Positions 50,751 to 63,690 of a DNA stretch of 64,000 nt are shown piece by piece. The DNA is from Amaranthus tricolor. Taxonomy: Eukaryota > Streptophyta > Magnoliopsida > Caryophyllales > Amaranthaceae. Location of the stretch: contig NC_080059.1 of the NCBI RefSeq assembly GCF_026212465.1, positions 25,249,292 to 25,313,291 on the forward strand, given 5' to 3'. A program made the position numbers and the translations under genes. Within the stretch, counting starts at the first letter, position 1, and each line of letters begins with the position of its first letter. Under the pieces are notes generated by a model. It made no database searches. It was not told where the DNA came from and worked only from the letters and a program-made list of their open reading frames with translations.

Positions 50751-53316
50751 TTCATTCGTAATTGACCATTAATCCTTGTTCATTCTTCATCGTTCATTCT
50801 TCATTGATCATTGATCCTTGTTCATTCTTCATCGTTCATTCTTCATTGAGCATTGATCCTTGTTCATTCTTCATCGTTCATTCTTCATTGATCATTGTTC
50901 CTTGTTCATTCTTCATCGTTCATTCTTCATTGAGAATTGATCCTTGTTCATTCTTCATCGTTCATTCTTCATTGAGAATTGATCCTTGTTCATTCTTCAT
51001 CGTTCATTCTTCATTGATCATTGATCCTTGTTCATTCTTCATCGTTCATTCGTCATTGATCATTGATCCTTGTTCATTCTTCATCGTTCATTTGTCATTG
51101 ACCATTAATCCTTGTTCATTCTTCATCGTTCATTCTTCATTGATCCTTGTTCATTCTTCATCGTTCATTCGTCATTGACCATTAATCCTTGTTCATTCTT
51201 CATCGTTCATTCTTCATTGATCATTGAATCTTGTTCATTCTTCATCGTTCATTCTTCTTTGATCATTGATCCTTGTTCATTCTTCATTGATCATTGATCC
51301 TTGTTCATTCTTCATCGTTCATTCGTCATTGATCATTGATCCTTGTTTATTCTTCATCGTTCATTCGTCATTGACCATTAATCCTTGTTCATTTTTCATC
51401 GTTCATTCTTCATTGATCATTGATCCTTGTTCATTCTTCATCGTTCATTCGTCGTTGACCATTAATCCTTGTTCATTCTTCATCGTTCATTCTTCATTGA
51501 TCATTGATCCTTGTTCATTCTTCATCGTTCATTCTTCATTGAGCATTGATACTTGTTCATTTTTCATCGTTCATTCGTCATTGACCATTAATCCTTGTTC
51601 ATTCTTCATCGATCATTCTTCATTGATCATTGTTCCTTGTTCATTCTTCATCGTTCATTCTTCATTGACCATTACTCCTTGTTCATTCTTCATCTTTCAT
51701 TCTTCATTGATCATTGATCCTTGTTCATTCTTCATCGTTCATTCGTCATTGATCATTGATCCTTATTCATTCTTCATCGTTCATTCTTCATTTATCATTG
51801 ATCCTTGTTCTTTCTTCATCGTTCATTCTTCATTGATCATTGATCCTTGTTCATTCTTCATCGTTCATTCATCATTGACCATTAATCCTTGTTCATTCTG
51901 CATCGTTCATTCTACATTGATCATTGATCCTTGTTCATTCTTCATCGTTCATTCTTCTTTGATCATTGATCCTTGTTCATTCTTCATTGATCATTGATCC
52001 TTGTTCATTCTTCATCGTTCATTCGTCATTGATCATTGATCCTTGTTCATTCTTCATCGTTCATTCGTCATTGATCATTGATCCTTGTTCATTCTTCATC
52101 GTTCATTCGTCATTGACCATTAATCCTTGTTCATTCTTCATCGTTCATTCTTCATTGATCATTGATCCTTGTTCATTCTTCATCGTTCATTCTTCATTGA
52201 GCATTGATCCTTGTTCATTCTTCATCGTTCATTCTTCATTGATCATTGTTCCTTGTTCATTCTTCATCGTTCATTCTTCATTGAGAATTGATCCTTGTTC
52301 ATTCTTCATCGTTCATTCTTCATTGAGAATTGATCCTTGTTCATTCTTCATCGTTCATTCTTCATTGATCATTGATCCTTGTTCATTCTTCATCGTTCAT
52401 TTGTCATTGATCATTGATCCTTGTTCATTCTTCATCGTTCATTTGTCATTGACCATTAATCCTTGTTCATTCTTCATCGTTCATTCTTCATTGATCCTTG
52501 TTCATTCTTCATCGTTCATTCGTCATTGACCATTAATCCTTGTTCATTCTTCATCGTTCATTCTTCATTGATCATTGATCCTTGTTCATTCTTCATCGTT
52601 CATTCTTCTTTGATCATTGATCCTTGTTCATTCTTCATTGATCATTGATCCTTGTTCATTCTTCATCGTTCATTCGTCATTGATCATTGATCCTTGTTCA
52701 TTCTTCATCGTTCATTCGTCATTGACTATTACTCCTTGTTCATTCTTCTTCGTTCATTCTTCATTGATCATTGATCCTTATTCATTCTTCATCGTTCATT
52801 CTTCTTTGATCATTGATCCTTGTTCATTCTTCATTGATCATTGATCCTTGTTCATTCTTCATCGTTCATTCGTCATTGATCATTGATCCTTGTTCATTCT
52901 TCATCGTTCATTCGTCATTGATCATTGATCCTTGTTTATTCTTCATCGTTCATTCGTCATTGACCATTAATCCTTGTTCATTCTTCATCGTTCATTCTTC
53001 ATTGATCATTGATCCTTGTTCATTCTTCATCGTTCATTCGTCATTGACCATTAATCCTTGTTCATTCTTCATCGTTCATTCTTCATTGATCATTGATCCT
53101 TGTTCATTCTTCATCGTTCATTCTTCATTGAGCATTGATACTTGTTCATTCTTCATCGTTCATTCGTCATTGACCATTAATCCTTGTTCATTCTTCATCG
53201 ATCATTCTTCATTGATCATTGTTCCTTGTTCATTCTTCATCGTTCATTCTTCATTGACCATTACTCCTTGTTCATTCTTCATCTTTCATTCTTCATTGAT
53301 CATTGATCCTTGTTCA
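50751..53316. repeat. mosaic with a 1,351-bp offset pair
   Basis: About 50,615-51,330 matches 51,966-52,680 at offset 1,351, including the AGAATTG pair and the 35-mers at 51,115 and 52,466. Between them, 51,266-51,965 is a 742-bp type module lacking one 42-mer. Private changes are GAATCTTG near 51,228 and GTCGTTG near 51,452. Confidence 0.82.
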
Positions 53317-55045
53317 TTCTTCATCGTTCATTCGTCATTGATCATTGATCCTTATTCATTCTTCATCGTTCATTCTTCATTTATCATTGATCCTTGTTCT
53401 TTCTTCATCGTTCATTCTTCATTGATCATTGATCCTTGTTCATTCTTCATCGTTCATTCATCATTGACCATTAATCCTTGTTCATTCTTCATTGATCATT
53501 CTACATTGATCATTGATCCTTGTTCATTCTTCATCGTTCATTCTTCTTTGATCATTGATCCTTGTTCATTCTTCATATATCATTGATCCTTGTTCATTCT
53601 TCATCGTTCATTCGTCATTGATCATTGATCCTTGTTCATTCTTCATCGTTCATTCGTCATTGATCATTGATCCTTATTCATTCTTCATCGTTCATTCTTC
53701 ATTGATCATTGATCCTTGTTCATTCTTCATCGTTCATTCGTCATTGACCATTAATCCTTGTTCATTCTTCATCGTTCATTCTTCATTGATCATTGAACCT
53801 TGTTCATTCTTCATCGTTCATTCTTCTTTGATCATTGATCCTTGTTCATTCTTCATTGATCATTGATCCTTGTTCATTCTTCATCGTTCATTCGTCATTG
53901 ATCATTGATCCTTGTTCATTCTTCATTGATCATTGATCCTTGTTCATTCTTCATCGTTCATTCTTCTTTGATCATTGATCCTTGTTCATTCTTCATTGAT
54001 CATTGATCCTTGTTCATTCTTCATCGTTCATTCGTCATTGACCATTAATCCTTGTTCATTCTTCATCGTTCATTCTACATTGATCATTGATCCTTGTTCA
54101 TTCTTCATCGTTCATTCTTCTTTGATCATTGACCCTTGTTCATTCTTCATTGATCATTGATCCTTGTTCATTCTTCATCGTTCATTCGTCATTGATCATT
54201 GATCCTTGTTCATTCTTCATCGTTCATTCGTCATTGATCATTGATCCTTGTTCATTCTTCATCGTTCATTCATCATTGACCATTAATCCTTGTTCATTCT
54301 TCATCGTTCATTCTTCATTGATAATTGATCCTTGTTCATTCTTCATCGTTCATTCTTCATTGAGCATTGATCCTTGTTCATTCTTCATCGTTCATTCTTC
54401 ATTGATCATTGATCCTTGTTCATTCTTCATCGTTCATTCTTCATTGATCATTGATCCTTTTTCATTCTTCATCGTTCATTCTTCTTTGATCATTGATCCT
54501 TGTTCATTCTTCATTGATCATTGATCCTTGTTCATTCTTCATCGTTCATTCGTCATTGATCATTGATCCTTGTTCATTCTTCATCGTTCATTCGTCATTG
54601 ATCATTGATCCTTGTTCATTCTTCATCGTTCATTCGTCATTGATCATTGATCCTTGTTCATTCTTCATCGTTCATTTGTCATTGACCATTAATCCTTGTT
54701 CATTCTTCATCGTTCATTCTTCATTGATCCTTGTTCATTCTTCATCGTTCATTCGTCATTGACCATTAATCCTTGTTCATTCTTCATCGTTCATTCTTCA
54801 TTGATCATTGATCCTTGTTCATTCTTCATCGTTCATTCTTCTTTGATCATTGATCCTTGTTCATTATTCATTGATCATTGATCCTTGTTCATTCTTCATC
54901 GTTCATTCGTCATTGATCATTGATCCTTGTTCATTCTTCATCGTTCATTCGTCATTGACTATTACTCCTTGTTCATTCTTCTTCGTTCATTCTTCATTGA
55001 TCATTGATCCTTGTTCATTCTTCATCGTTCATTCTTCTTTGATCA
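53317..55045. repeat. mosaic satellite; part matches 42.7-43.5 kb
   Basis: Modules starting at 54,129, 54,493 and 54,696 correspond to 42,719, 43,083 and 43,286 at a common offset of 11,410. To the left, 53,490-53,590 contains two unusual monomers: one with TTCATTG and ATCATTC in slots 2-3, and one with TTCATAT before ATCATTG. Three 28-mers separated by single or few 42-mers lie at about 53,840-54,010. Confidence 0.8.
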
Positions 55046-56298
55046 TTGATCCTTGTTCATTCTTCATTGATCATTGATCCTTGTTCATTCTTCATCGTTC
55101 ATTCGTCATTGATCATTGATCCTTGTTCATTCTTCATCATTCATTCGTCATTGATCATTGATCCTTGTTTATTCTTCATCGTTCATTCGTCATTGACCAT
55201 TAATCCTTGTTCATTTTTCATCGTTCATTCTTCATTGATCATTGATCCTTGTTCATTCTTCATCGTTCATTCGTCATTGACCATTAATCCTTGTTCATTC
55301 TTAATCGTTCATTCTTCATTGATCATTGATCCTTGTTCATTCTTCATCGTTCATTCTTCATTGAGCATTGATACTTGTTCATTCTTCATCGTTCATTCGT
55401 CATTGACCATTAATCCTTGTTCATTCTTCATCGATCATTCTTCATTGATCATTGTTCCTTGTTCATTCTTCATCGTTCATTCTTCATTGACCATTACTCC
55501 TTGTTCATTCTTCATCTTTCATTCTTCATTGATCATTGATCCTTGTTCATTCTTCATCGTTCATTCGTCATTGATCATTGATCCTTATTCATTCTTCATC
55601 GTTCATTCTTCATTTATCATTGATCCTTGTTCTTTCTTCATCGTTCATTCTTCATTGATCATTGATCCTTGTTCATTCTTCATCGTTCATTCATCATTGA
55701 CCATTAATCCTTGTTCATTCTGCATCGTTCATTCTACATTGATCATTGATCCTTGTTCATTCTTCATCGTTCATTCTTCTTTGATCATTGATCCTTGTTC
55801 ATTCTTCATTGATCATTGATCCTTGTTCATTCTTCATCGTTCATTCGTCATTGATCATTGATCCTTGTTCATTCTTCATCGTTCATTCGTCATTGATCAT
55901 TGATCCTTGTTCATTCTTCATCGTTCATTTGTCATTGACCATTAATCCTTGTTCATTCTTCATCGTTCATTCTTCATTGATCCTTGTTCATTCTTCATCG
56001 TTCATTCGTCATTGACCATTAATCCTTGTTCATTCTTCATCGTTCATTCTTCATTGATCATTGATCCTTGTTCATTCTTCATCGTTCATTCTTCTTTGAT
56101 CATTGATCCTTGTTCATTCTACATTGATCATTGATCCTTGTTCATTCTTCATCGTTCATTAGTCATTGATCATTGATCCTTGTTCATTCTTCATCGTTCA
56201 TTCGTCATTGACTATTACTCCTTGTTCATTCTTCTTCGTTCATTCTTCATTGATCATTGATCCTTGTTCATTCTTCATCGTTCATTCTTCTTTGATCA
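55046..56298. repeat. 1,253-bp higher-order unit
   Basis: The unit comprises a 742-bp module, then a short module with the 35-mer (55,952), then a 196-bp module. It recurs at 56,299 and also underlies 47,703-48,955. It has private TTAATCG near 55,302, TTCTACATTG in the 28-mer near 56,118, and TTCATTAGTC near 56,158. Confidence 0.88.
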
Positions 56299-59200
56299 TT
56301 GATCCTTGTTCATTCTTCATTGATCATTGATCCTTGTTCATTCTTCATCGTTCATTCGTCATTGATCATTGATCCTTGTTCATTCTTCATCATTCATTCG
56401 TCATTGATCATTGATCCTTGTTTATTCTTCATCGTTCATTCGTCATTGACCATTAATCCTTGTTCATTTTTCATCGTTCATTCTTCATTGATCATTGATC
56501 CTTGTTCATTCTTCATCGTTCATTCGTCATTGACCATTAATCCTTGTTCATTCTTCATCGTTCATTCTTCATTGATCATTGATCCTTGTTCATTCTTCAT
56601 CGTTCATTCTTCATTGAGCATTGATACTTGTTCATTCTTCATCGTTCATTCGTCATTGACCATTAATCCTTGTTCATTCTTCATCGATCATTCTTCATTG
56701 ATCATTGTTCCTTGTTCATTCTTCATCGTTCATTCTTCATTGACCATTACTCCTTGTTCATTCTTCATCTTTCATTCTTCATTGATCATTGATCCTTGTT
56801 CATTCTTCATCGTTCATTCGTCATTGATCATTGATCCTTATTCATTCTTCATCGTTCATTCTTCATTTATCATTGATCCTTGTTCTTTCTTCATCGTTCA
56901 TTCTTCATTGATCATTGATCCTTGTTCATTCTTCATCGTTCATTCATCATTGACCATTAATCCTTGTTCATTCTGCATCGTTCATTCTACATTGATCATT
57001 GATCCTTGTTCATTCTTCATCGTTCATTCTTCTTTGATCATTGATCCTTGTTCATTCTTCATTGATCATTGATCCTTGTTCATTCTTCATCGTTCATTCG
57101 TCATTGATCATTGATCCTTGTTCATTCTTCATCGTTCATTCGTCATTGATCATTGATCCTTGTTCATTCTTCATCGTTCATTTGTCATTGACCATTAATC
57201 CTTGTTCATTCTTCATCGTTCATTCTTCATTGATCCTTGTTCATTCTTCATCGTTCATTCGTCATTGACCATTAATCCTTGTTCATTCTTCATCGTTCAT
57301 TCTTCATTGATCATTGATCCTTGTTCATTCTTCATCGTTCATTCTTCTTTGATCATTGATCCTTGTTCATTCTTCATTGATCATTGATCCTTGTTCATTC
57401 TTCATCGTTCATTCGTCATTGATCATTGATCCTTGTTCATTCTTCATCGTTCATTCGTCATTGACTATTACTCCTTGTTCATTCTTCTTCGTTCATTCTT
57501 CATTGATCATTGATCCTTGTTCATTCTTCATCGTTCATTGTTCTTTGATCATTGATCCTTGTTCATTCTTCATTGATCATTGATCCTTGTTCATTCTTCA
57601 TCGTTCATTCGTCATTGATCATTGATCCTTGTTCATTCTTCATCGTTCATTCGTCATTGATCATTGATCCTTGTTTATTCTTCATCGTTCATTCGTCATT
57701 GACCATTAATCCTTGTTCATTCTTCATCGTTCATTCTTCATTGATCATTGATCCTTGTTCATTCTTCATCGTTCATTCGTCATTGACCATTAATCCTTGT
57801 TCATTCTTCATCGTTCATTCTTCATTGATCATTGATCCTTGTTCATTCTTCATCGTTCATTCTTCATTGAGCATTGATACTTGTTCATTCTTCATCGTTC
57901 ATTCGTCATTGACCATTAATCCTTGTTCATTCTTCATCGTTCATTCTTCATTGATCATTGATCCTTGTTCATTCTTCATCGTTCATTCGTCATTGACCAT
58001 TAATCCTTGTTCATTCTTCATCGTTCATTCTTCATTGATCATTGAACCTTGTTCATTCTTCATCGTTCATTCTTCTTTGATCATTGATCCTTGTTCATTC
58101 TTCATTGATCGTTGATCCTTGTTCATTGTTCATCGTTCATTCGTCATTGATCATTGATCCTTGTTCATTCTTCATTGATCATTGATCCTTGTTCATTCTT
58201 CATCGTTCATTCGTCATTGATCATTGATCCTTGTTCATTCTTCATCGTTCATTCGTCATTGACCATTACTCCTTGTTCATTCTTCATCGTTCATTCTTCA
58301 TTGATCATTGATCCTTGTTCATTCTTCATCGTTCATTCTTCTTTGATCATTGATCCTTGTTCATTCTTCATCGTTCATTCTTCATTGAGAATTGATCCTT
58401 GTTCATTCTTCATCGTTCATTCTTCATTGATCATTGATCCTTGTTCATTCTTCATCGTTCATTCTTCATTGATCATTGATCCTTGTTCATTCTTCATCGT
58501 TCATTCTTCTTTGATCATTGATCCTTGTTCATTCTTCATTGATCATTGATCCTTGTTCATTCTTCATCGTTCATTCGTCATTGATCATTGATCCTTGTTC
58601 ATTCTTCATCGTTCATTCGTCATTGATCATTGATCCTTGTTCATTCTTCATCGTTCATTTGTCATTGACCATTAATCCTTGTTCATTCTTCATCGTTCAT
58701 TCTTCATTGATCCTTGTTCATTCTTCATCGTTCATTCGTCATTGACCATTAATCCTTGTTCATTCTTCATCGTTCATTCTTCATTGATCATTGATCCTTG
58801 TTCATTCTTCATCGTTCATTCTTCTTTGATCATTGATCCTTGTTCATTCTTCATTGATCATTGATCCTTGTTCATTCTTCATCGTTCATTCGTCATTGAT
58901 CATTGATCCTTGTTCATTCTTCATCGTTCATTCGTCATTGACTATTACTCCTTGTTCATTCTTCTTCGTTCATTCTTCATTGATCATTGATCCTTGTTCA
59001 TTCTTCATCGTTCATTCTTCTTTGATCATTGATCCTTGTTCATTCTTCATTGATCATTGATCCTTGTTCATTCTTCATCGTTCATTCGTCATTGATCATT
59101 GATCCTTGTTCATTCTTCATCATTCATTCGTCATTGATCATTGATCCTTGTTTATTCTTCATCGTTCATTCGTCATTGACCATTAATCCTTGTTCATTTT

Positions 59201-60001
59201 TCATCGTTCATTCTTCATTGATCATTGATCCTTGTTCATTCTTCATCGTTCATTCGTCATTGACCATTTATCCTTGTTCATTCTTCATCGTTCATTCTTC
59301 ATTGATCATTGATCCTTGTTCATTCTTCATCGTTCATTCTTCATTGAGCATTGATACTTGTTCATTCTTCATCGTTCATTCGTCATTGACCATTAATCCT
59401 TGTTCATTCTTCATCGATCATTCTTCATTGATCATTGTTCCTTGTTCATTCTTCATCGTTCATTCTTCATTGACCATTACTCCTTGTTCATTCTTCATCT
59501 TTCATTCTTCATTGATCATTGATCCTTGTTCATTCTTCATCGTTCATTCGTCATTGATCATTGATCCTTATTCATTCTTCATCGTTCATTCTTCATTTAT
59601 CATTGATCCTTGTTCTTTCTTCATCGTTCATTCTTCATTGATCATTGATCCTTGTTCATTCTTCATCGTTCATTCATCATTGACCATTAATCCTTGTTCA
59701 TTCTGCATCGTTCATTCTACATTGATCATTGATCCTTGTTCATTCTTCATCGTTCATTCTTCTTTGATCATTGATCCTTGTTCATTCTTCATTGATCATT
59801 GATCCTTGTTCATTCTTCATCGTTCATTCGTCATTGATCATTGATCCTTGTTCATTCTTCATCGTTCATTCGTCATTGATCATTGATCCTTGTTCATTCT
59901 TCATCGTTCATTTGTCATTGACCATTAGTCCTTGTTCATTCTTCATCGTTCATTCTTCATTGATCCTTGTTCATTCTTCATCGTTCATTCTTCTTTGATC
60001 A
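56299..60001. repeat. 3,703-bp higher-order unit (2,730 + 973), copy 1
   Basis: Boundaries at 56,299, 57,041, 57,202, 57,356, 57,552, 58,154, 58,518, 58,679, 58,833, 59,029 and 59,771 all recur 3,703 bp later. Internally it is a 2,730-bp part followed by a 973-bp part that restarts the 742-bp module at 59,029. Shared rare variants include ATTGTTCTTTG (57,538 and 61,241), ATTGTTCATCG (58,128 and 61,831), ACCATTTATCC (59,265 and 62,968) and TTAGTCC (59,927 and 63,630). Confidence 0.94.
59935..59990. repeat. joint that shortens a 1,253-bp unit to 973 bp
   Basis: After the 35-mer at 59,935 a normal unit continues with GTCATTGACC, two modules and ACTATTACTCC before the next CTTCTTTG plus 28-mer. 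Here the CTTCTTTG monomer follows at once. The missing 280 bp equals 40 heptamers. The second 3,703-bp copy does not have this joint at 63,68x, where the longer arrangement resumes. Confidence 0.82.
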
Positions 60002-63000
60002 TTGATCCTTGTTCATTCTTCATTGATCATTGATCCTTGTTCATTCTTCATCGTTCATTCGTCATTGATCATTGATCCTTGTTCATTCTTCATCATTCAT
60101 TCGTCATTGATCATTGATCCTTGTTTATTCTTCATCGTTCATTCGTCATTGACCATTAATCCTTGTTCATTTTTCATCGTTCATTCTTCATTGATCATTG
60201 ATCCTTGTTCATTCTTCATCGTTCATTCGTCATTGACCATTAATCCTTGTTCATTCTTCATCGTTCATTCTTCATTGATCATTGATCCTTGTTCATTCTT
60301 CATCGTTCATTCTTCATTGAGCATTGATACTTGTTCATTCTTCATCGTTCATTCGTCATTGACCATTAATCCTTGTTCATTCTTCATCGATCATTCTTCA
60401 TTGATCATTGTTCCTTGTTCATTCTTCATCGTTCATTCTTCATTGACCATTACTCCTTGTTCATTCTTCATCTTTCATTCTTCATTGATCATTGATCCTT
60501 GTTCATTCTTCATCGTTCATTCGTCATTGATCATTGATCCTTATTCATTCTTCATCGTTCATTCTTCATTTATCATTGATCCTTGTTCTTTCTTCATCGT
60601 TCATTCTTCATTGATCATTGATCCTTGTTCATTCTTCATCGTTCATTCATCATTGACCATTAATCCTTGTTCATTCTGCATCGTTCATTCTACATTGATC
60701 ATTGATCCTTGTTCATTCTTCATCGTTCATTCTTCTTTGATCATTGATCCTTGTTCATTCTTCATTGATCATTGATCCTTGTTCATTCTTCATCGTTCAT
60801 TCGTCATTGATCATTGATCCTTGTTCATTCTTCATCGTTCATTCGTCATTGATCATTGATCCTTGTTCATTCTTCATCGTTCATTTGTCATTGACCATTA
60901 ATCCTTGTTCATTCTTCATCGTTCATTCTTCATTGATCCTTGTTCATTCTTCATCGTTCATTCGTCATTGACCATTAATCCTTGTTCATTCTTCATCGTT
61001 CATTCTTCATTGATCATTGATCCTTGTTCATTCTTCATCGTTCATTCTTCTTTGATCATTGATCCTTGTTCATTCTTCATTGATCATTGATCCTTGTTCA
61101 TTCTTCATCGTTCATTCGTCATTGATCATTGATCCTTGTTCATTCTTCATCGTTCATTCGTCATTGACTATTACTCCTTGTTCATTCTTCTTCGTTTATT
61201 CTTCATTGATCATTGATCCTTGTTCATTCTTCATCGTTCATTGTTCTTTGATCATTGATCCTTGTTCATTCTTCATTGATCATTGATCCTTGTTCATTCT
61301 TCATCGTTCATTCGTCATTGATCATTGATCCTTGTTCATTCTTCATCGTTCATTCGTCATTGATCATTGATCCTTGTTTATTCTTCATCGTTCATTCGTC
61401 ATTGACCATTAATCCTTGTTCATTCTTCATCGTTCATTCTTCATTGATCATTGATCCTTGTTCATTCTTCATCGTTCATTCGTCATTGACCATTAATCCT
61501 TGTTCATTCTTCATCGTTCATTCTTCATTGATCATTGATCCTTGTTCATTCTTCATCGTTCATTCTTCATTGAGCATTGATACTTGTTCATTCTTCATCG
61601 TTCATTCGTCATTGACCATTAATCCTTGTTCATTCTTCATCGTTCATTCTTCATTGATCATTGATCCTTGTTCATTCTTCATCGTTCATTCGTCATTGAC
61701 CATTAATCCTTGTTCATTCTTCATCGTTCATTCTTCATTGATCATTGAACCTTGTTCATTCTTCATCGTTCATTCTTCTTTGATCATTGATCCTTGTTCA
61801 TTCTTCATTGATCGTTGATCCTTGTTCATTGTTCATCGTTCATTCGTCATTGATCATTGATCCTTGTTCATTCTTCATTGATCATTGATCCTTGTTCATT
61901 CTTCATCGTTCATTCGTCATTGATCATTGATCCTTGTTCATTCTTCATCGTTCATTCGTCATTGACCATTACTCCTTGTTCATTCTTCATCGTTCATTCT
62001 TCATTGATCATTGATCCTTGTTCATTCTTCATCGTTCATTCTTCTTTGATCATTGATCCTTGTTCATTCTTCATCGTTCATTCTTCATTGAGAATTGATC
62101 CTTGTTCATTCTTCATCGTTCATTCTTCATTGATCATTGATCCTTGTTCATTCTTCATCGTTCATTCTTCATTGATCATTGATCCTTGTTCATTCTTCAT
62201 CGTTCATTCTTCTTTGATCATTGATCCTTGTTCATTCTTCATTGATCATTGATCCTTGTTCATTCTTCATCGTTCATTCGTCATTGATCATTGATCCTTG
62301 TTCATTCTTCATCGTTCATTCGTCATTGATCATTGATCCTTGTTCATTCTTCATCGTTCATTTGTCATTGACCATTAATCCTTGTTCATTCTTCATCGTT
62401 CATTCTTCATTGATCCTTGTTCATTCTTCATCGTTCATTCGTCATTGACCATTAATCCTTGTTCATTCTTCATCGTTCATTCTTCATTGATCATTGATCC
62501 TTGTTCATTCTTCATCGTTCATTCTTCTTTGATCATTGATCCTTGTTCATTCTTCATTGATCATTGATCCTTGTTCATTCTTCATCGTTCATTCGTCATT
62601 GATCATTGATCCTTGTTCATTCTTCATCGTTCATTCGTCATTGACTATTACTCCTTGTTCATTCTTCTTCGTTCATTCTTCATTGATCATTGATCCTTGT
62701 TCATTCTTCATCGTTCATTCTTCTTTGATCATTGATCCTTGTTCATTCTTCATTGATCATTGATCCTTGTTCATTCTTCATCGTTCATTCGTCATTGATC
62801 ATTGATCCTTGTTCATTCTTCATCATTCATTCGTCATTGATCATTGATCCTTGTTTATTCTTCATCGTTCATTCGTCATTGACCATTAATCCTTGTTCAT
62901 TTTTCATCGTTCATTCTTCATTGATCATTGATCCTTGTTCATTCTTCATCGTTCATTCGTCATTGACCATTTATCCTTGTTCATTCTTCATCGTTCATTC

Positions 63001-63690
63001 TTCATTGATCATTGATCCTTGTTCATTCTTCATCGTTCATTCTTCATTGAGCATTGATACTTGTTCGTTCTTCATCGTTCATTCGTCATTGACCATTAAT
63101 CCTTGTTCATTCTTCATCGATCATTCTTCATTGATCATTGTTCCTTGTTCATTCTTCATCGTTCATTCTTCATTGACCATTACTCCTTGTTCATTCTTCA
63201 TCTTTCATTCTTCATTGATCATTGATCCTTGTTCATTCTTCATCGTTCATTCGTCATTGATCATTGATCCTTATTCATTCTTCATCGTTCATTCTTCATT
63301 TATCATTGATCCTTGTTCTTTCTTCATCGTTCATTCTTCATTGATCATTGATCCTTGTTCATTCTTCATCGTTCATTCATCATTGACCATTAATCCTTGT
63401 TCATTCTGCATCGTTCATTCTACATTGATCATTGATCCTTGTTCATTCTTCATCGTTCATTCTTCTTTGATCATTGATCCTTGTTCATTCTTCATTGATC
63501 ATTGATCCTTGTTCATTCTTCATCGTTCATTCGTCATTGATCATTGATCCTTGTTCATTCTTCATCGTTCATTCGTCATTGATCATTGATCCTTGTTCAT
63601 TCTTCATCGTTCATTTGTCATTGACCATTAGTCCTTGTTCATTCTTCATCGTTCATTCTTCATTGATCCTTGTTCATTCTTCATCGTTCA
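60002..63690. repeat. 3,703-bp higher-order unit, copy 2
   Basis: It is collinear with copy 1 to about 63,690. Private differences include GTTTATTC near 61,195 and TTCGTTC near 63,066. Its right end continues into the arrangement seen after 57,205 and 60,908 rather than the shortened joint. Confidence 0.92.
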
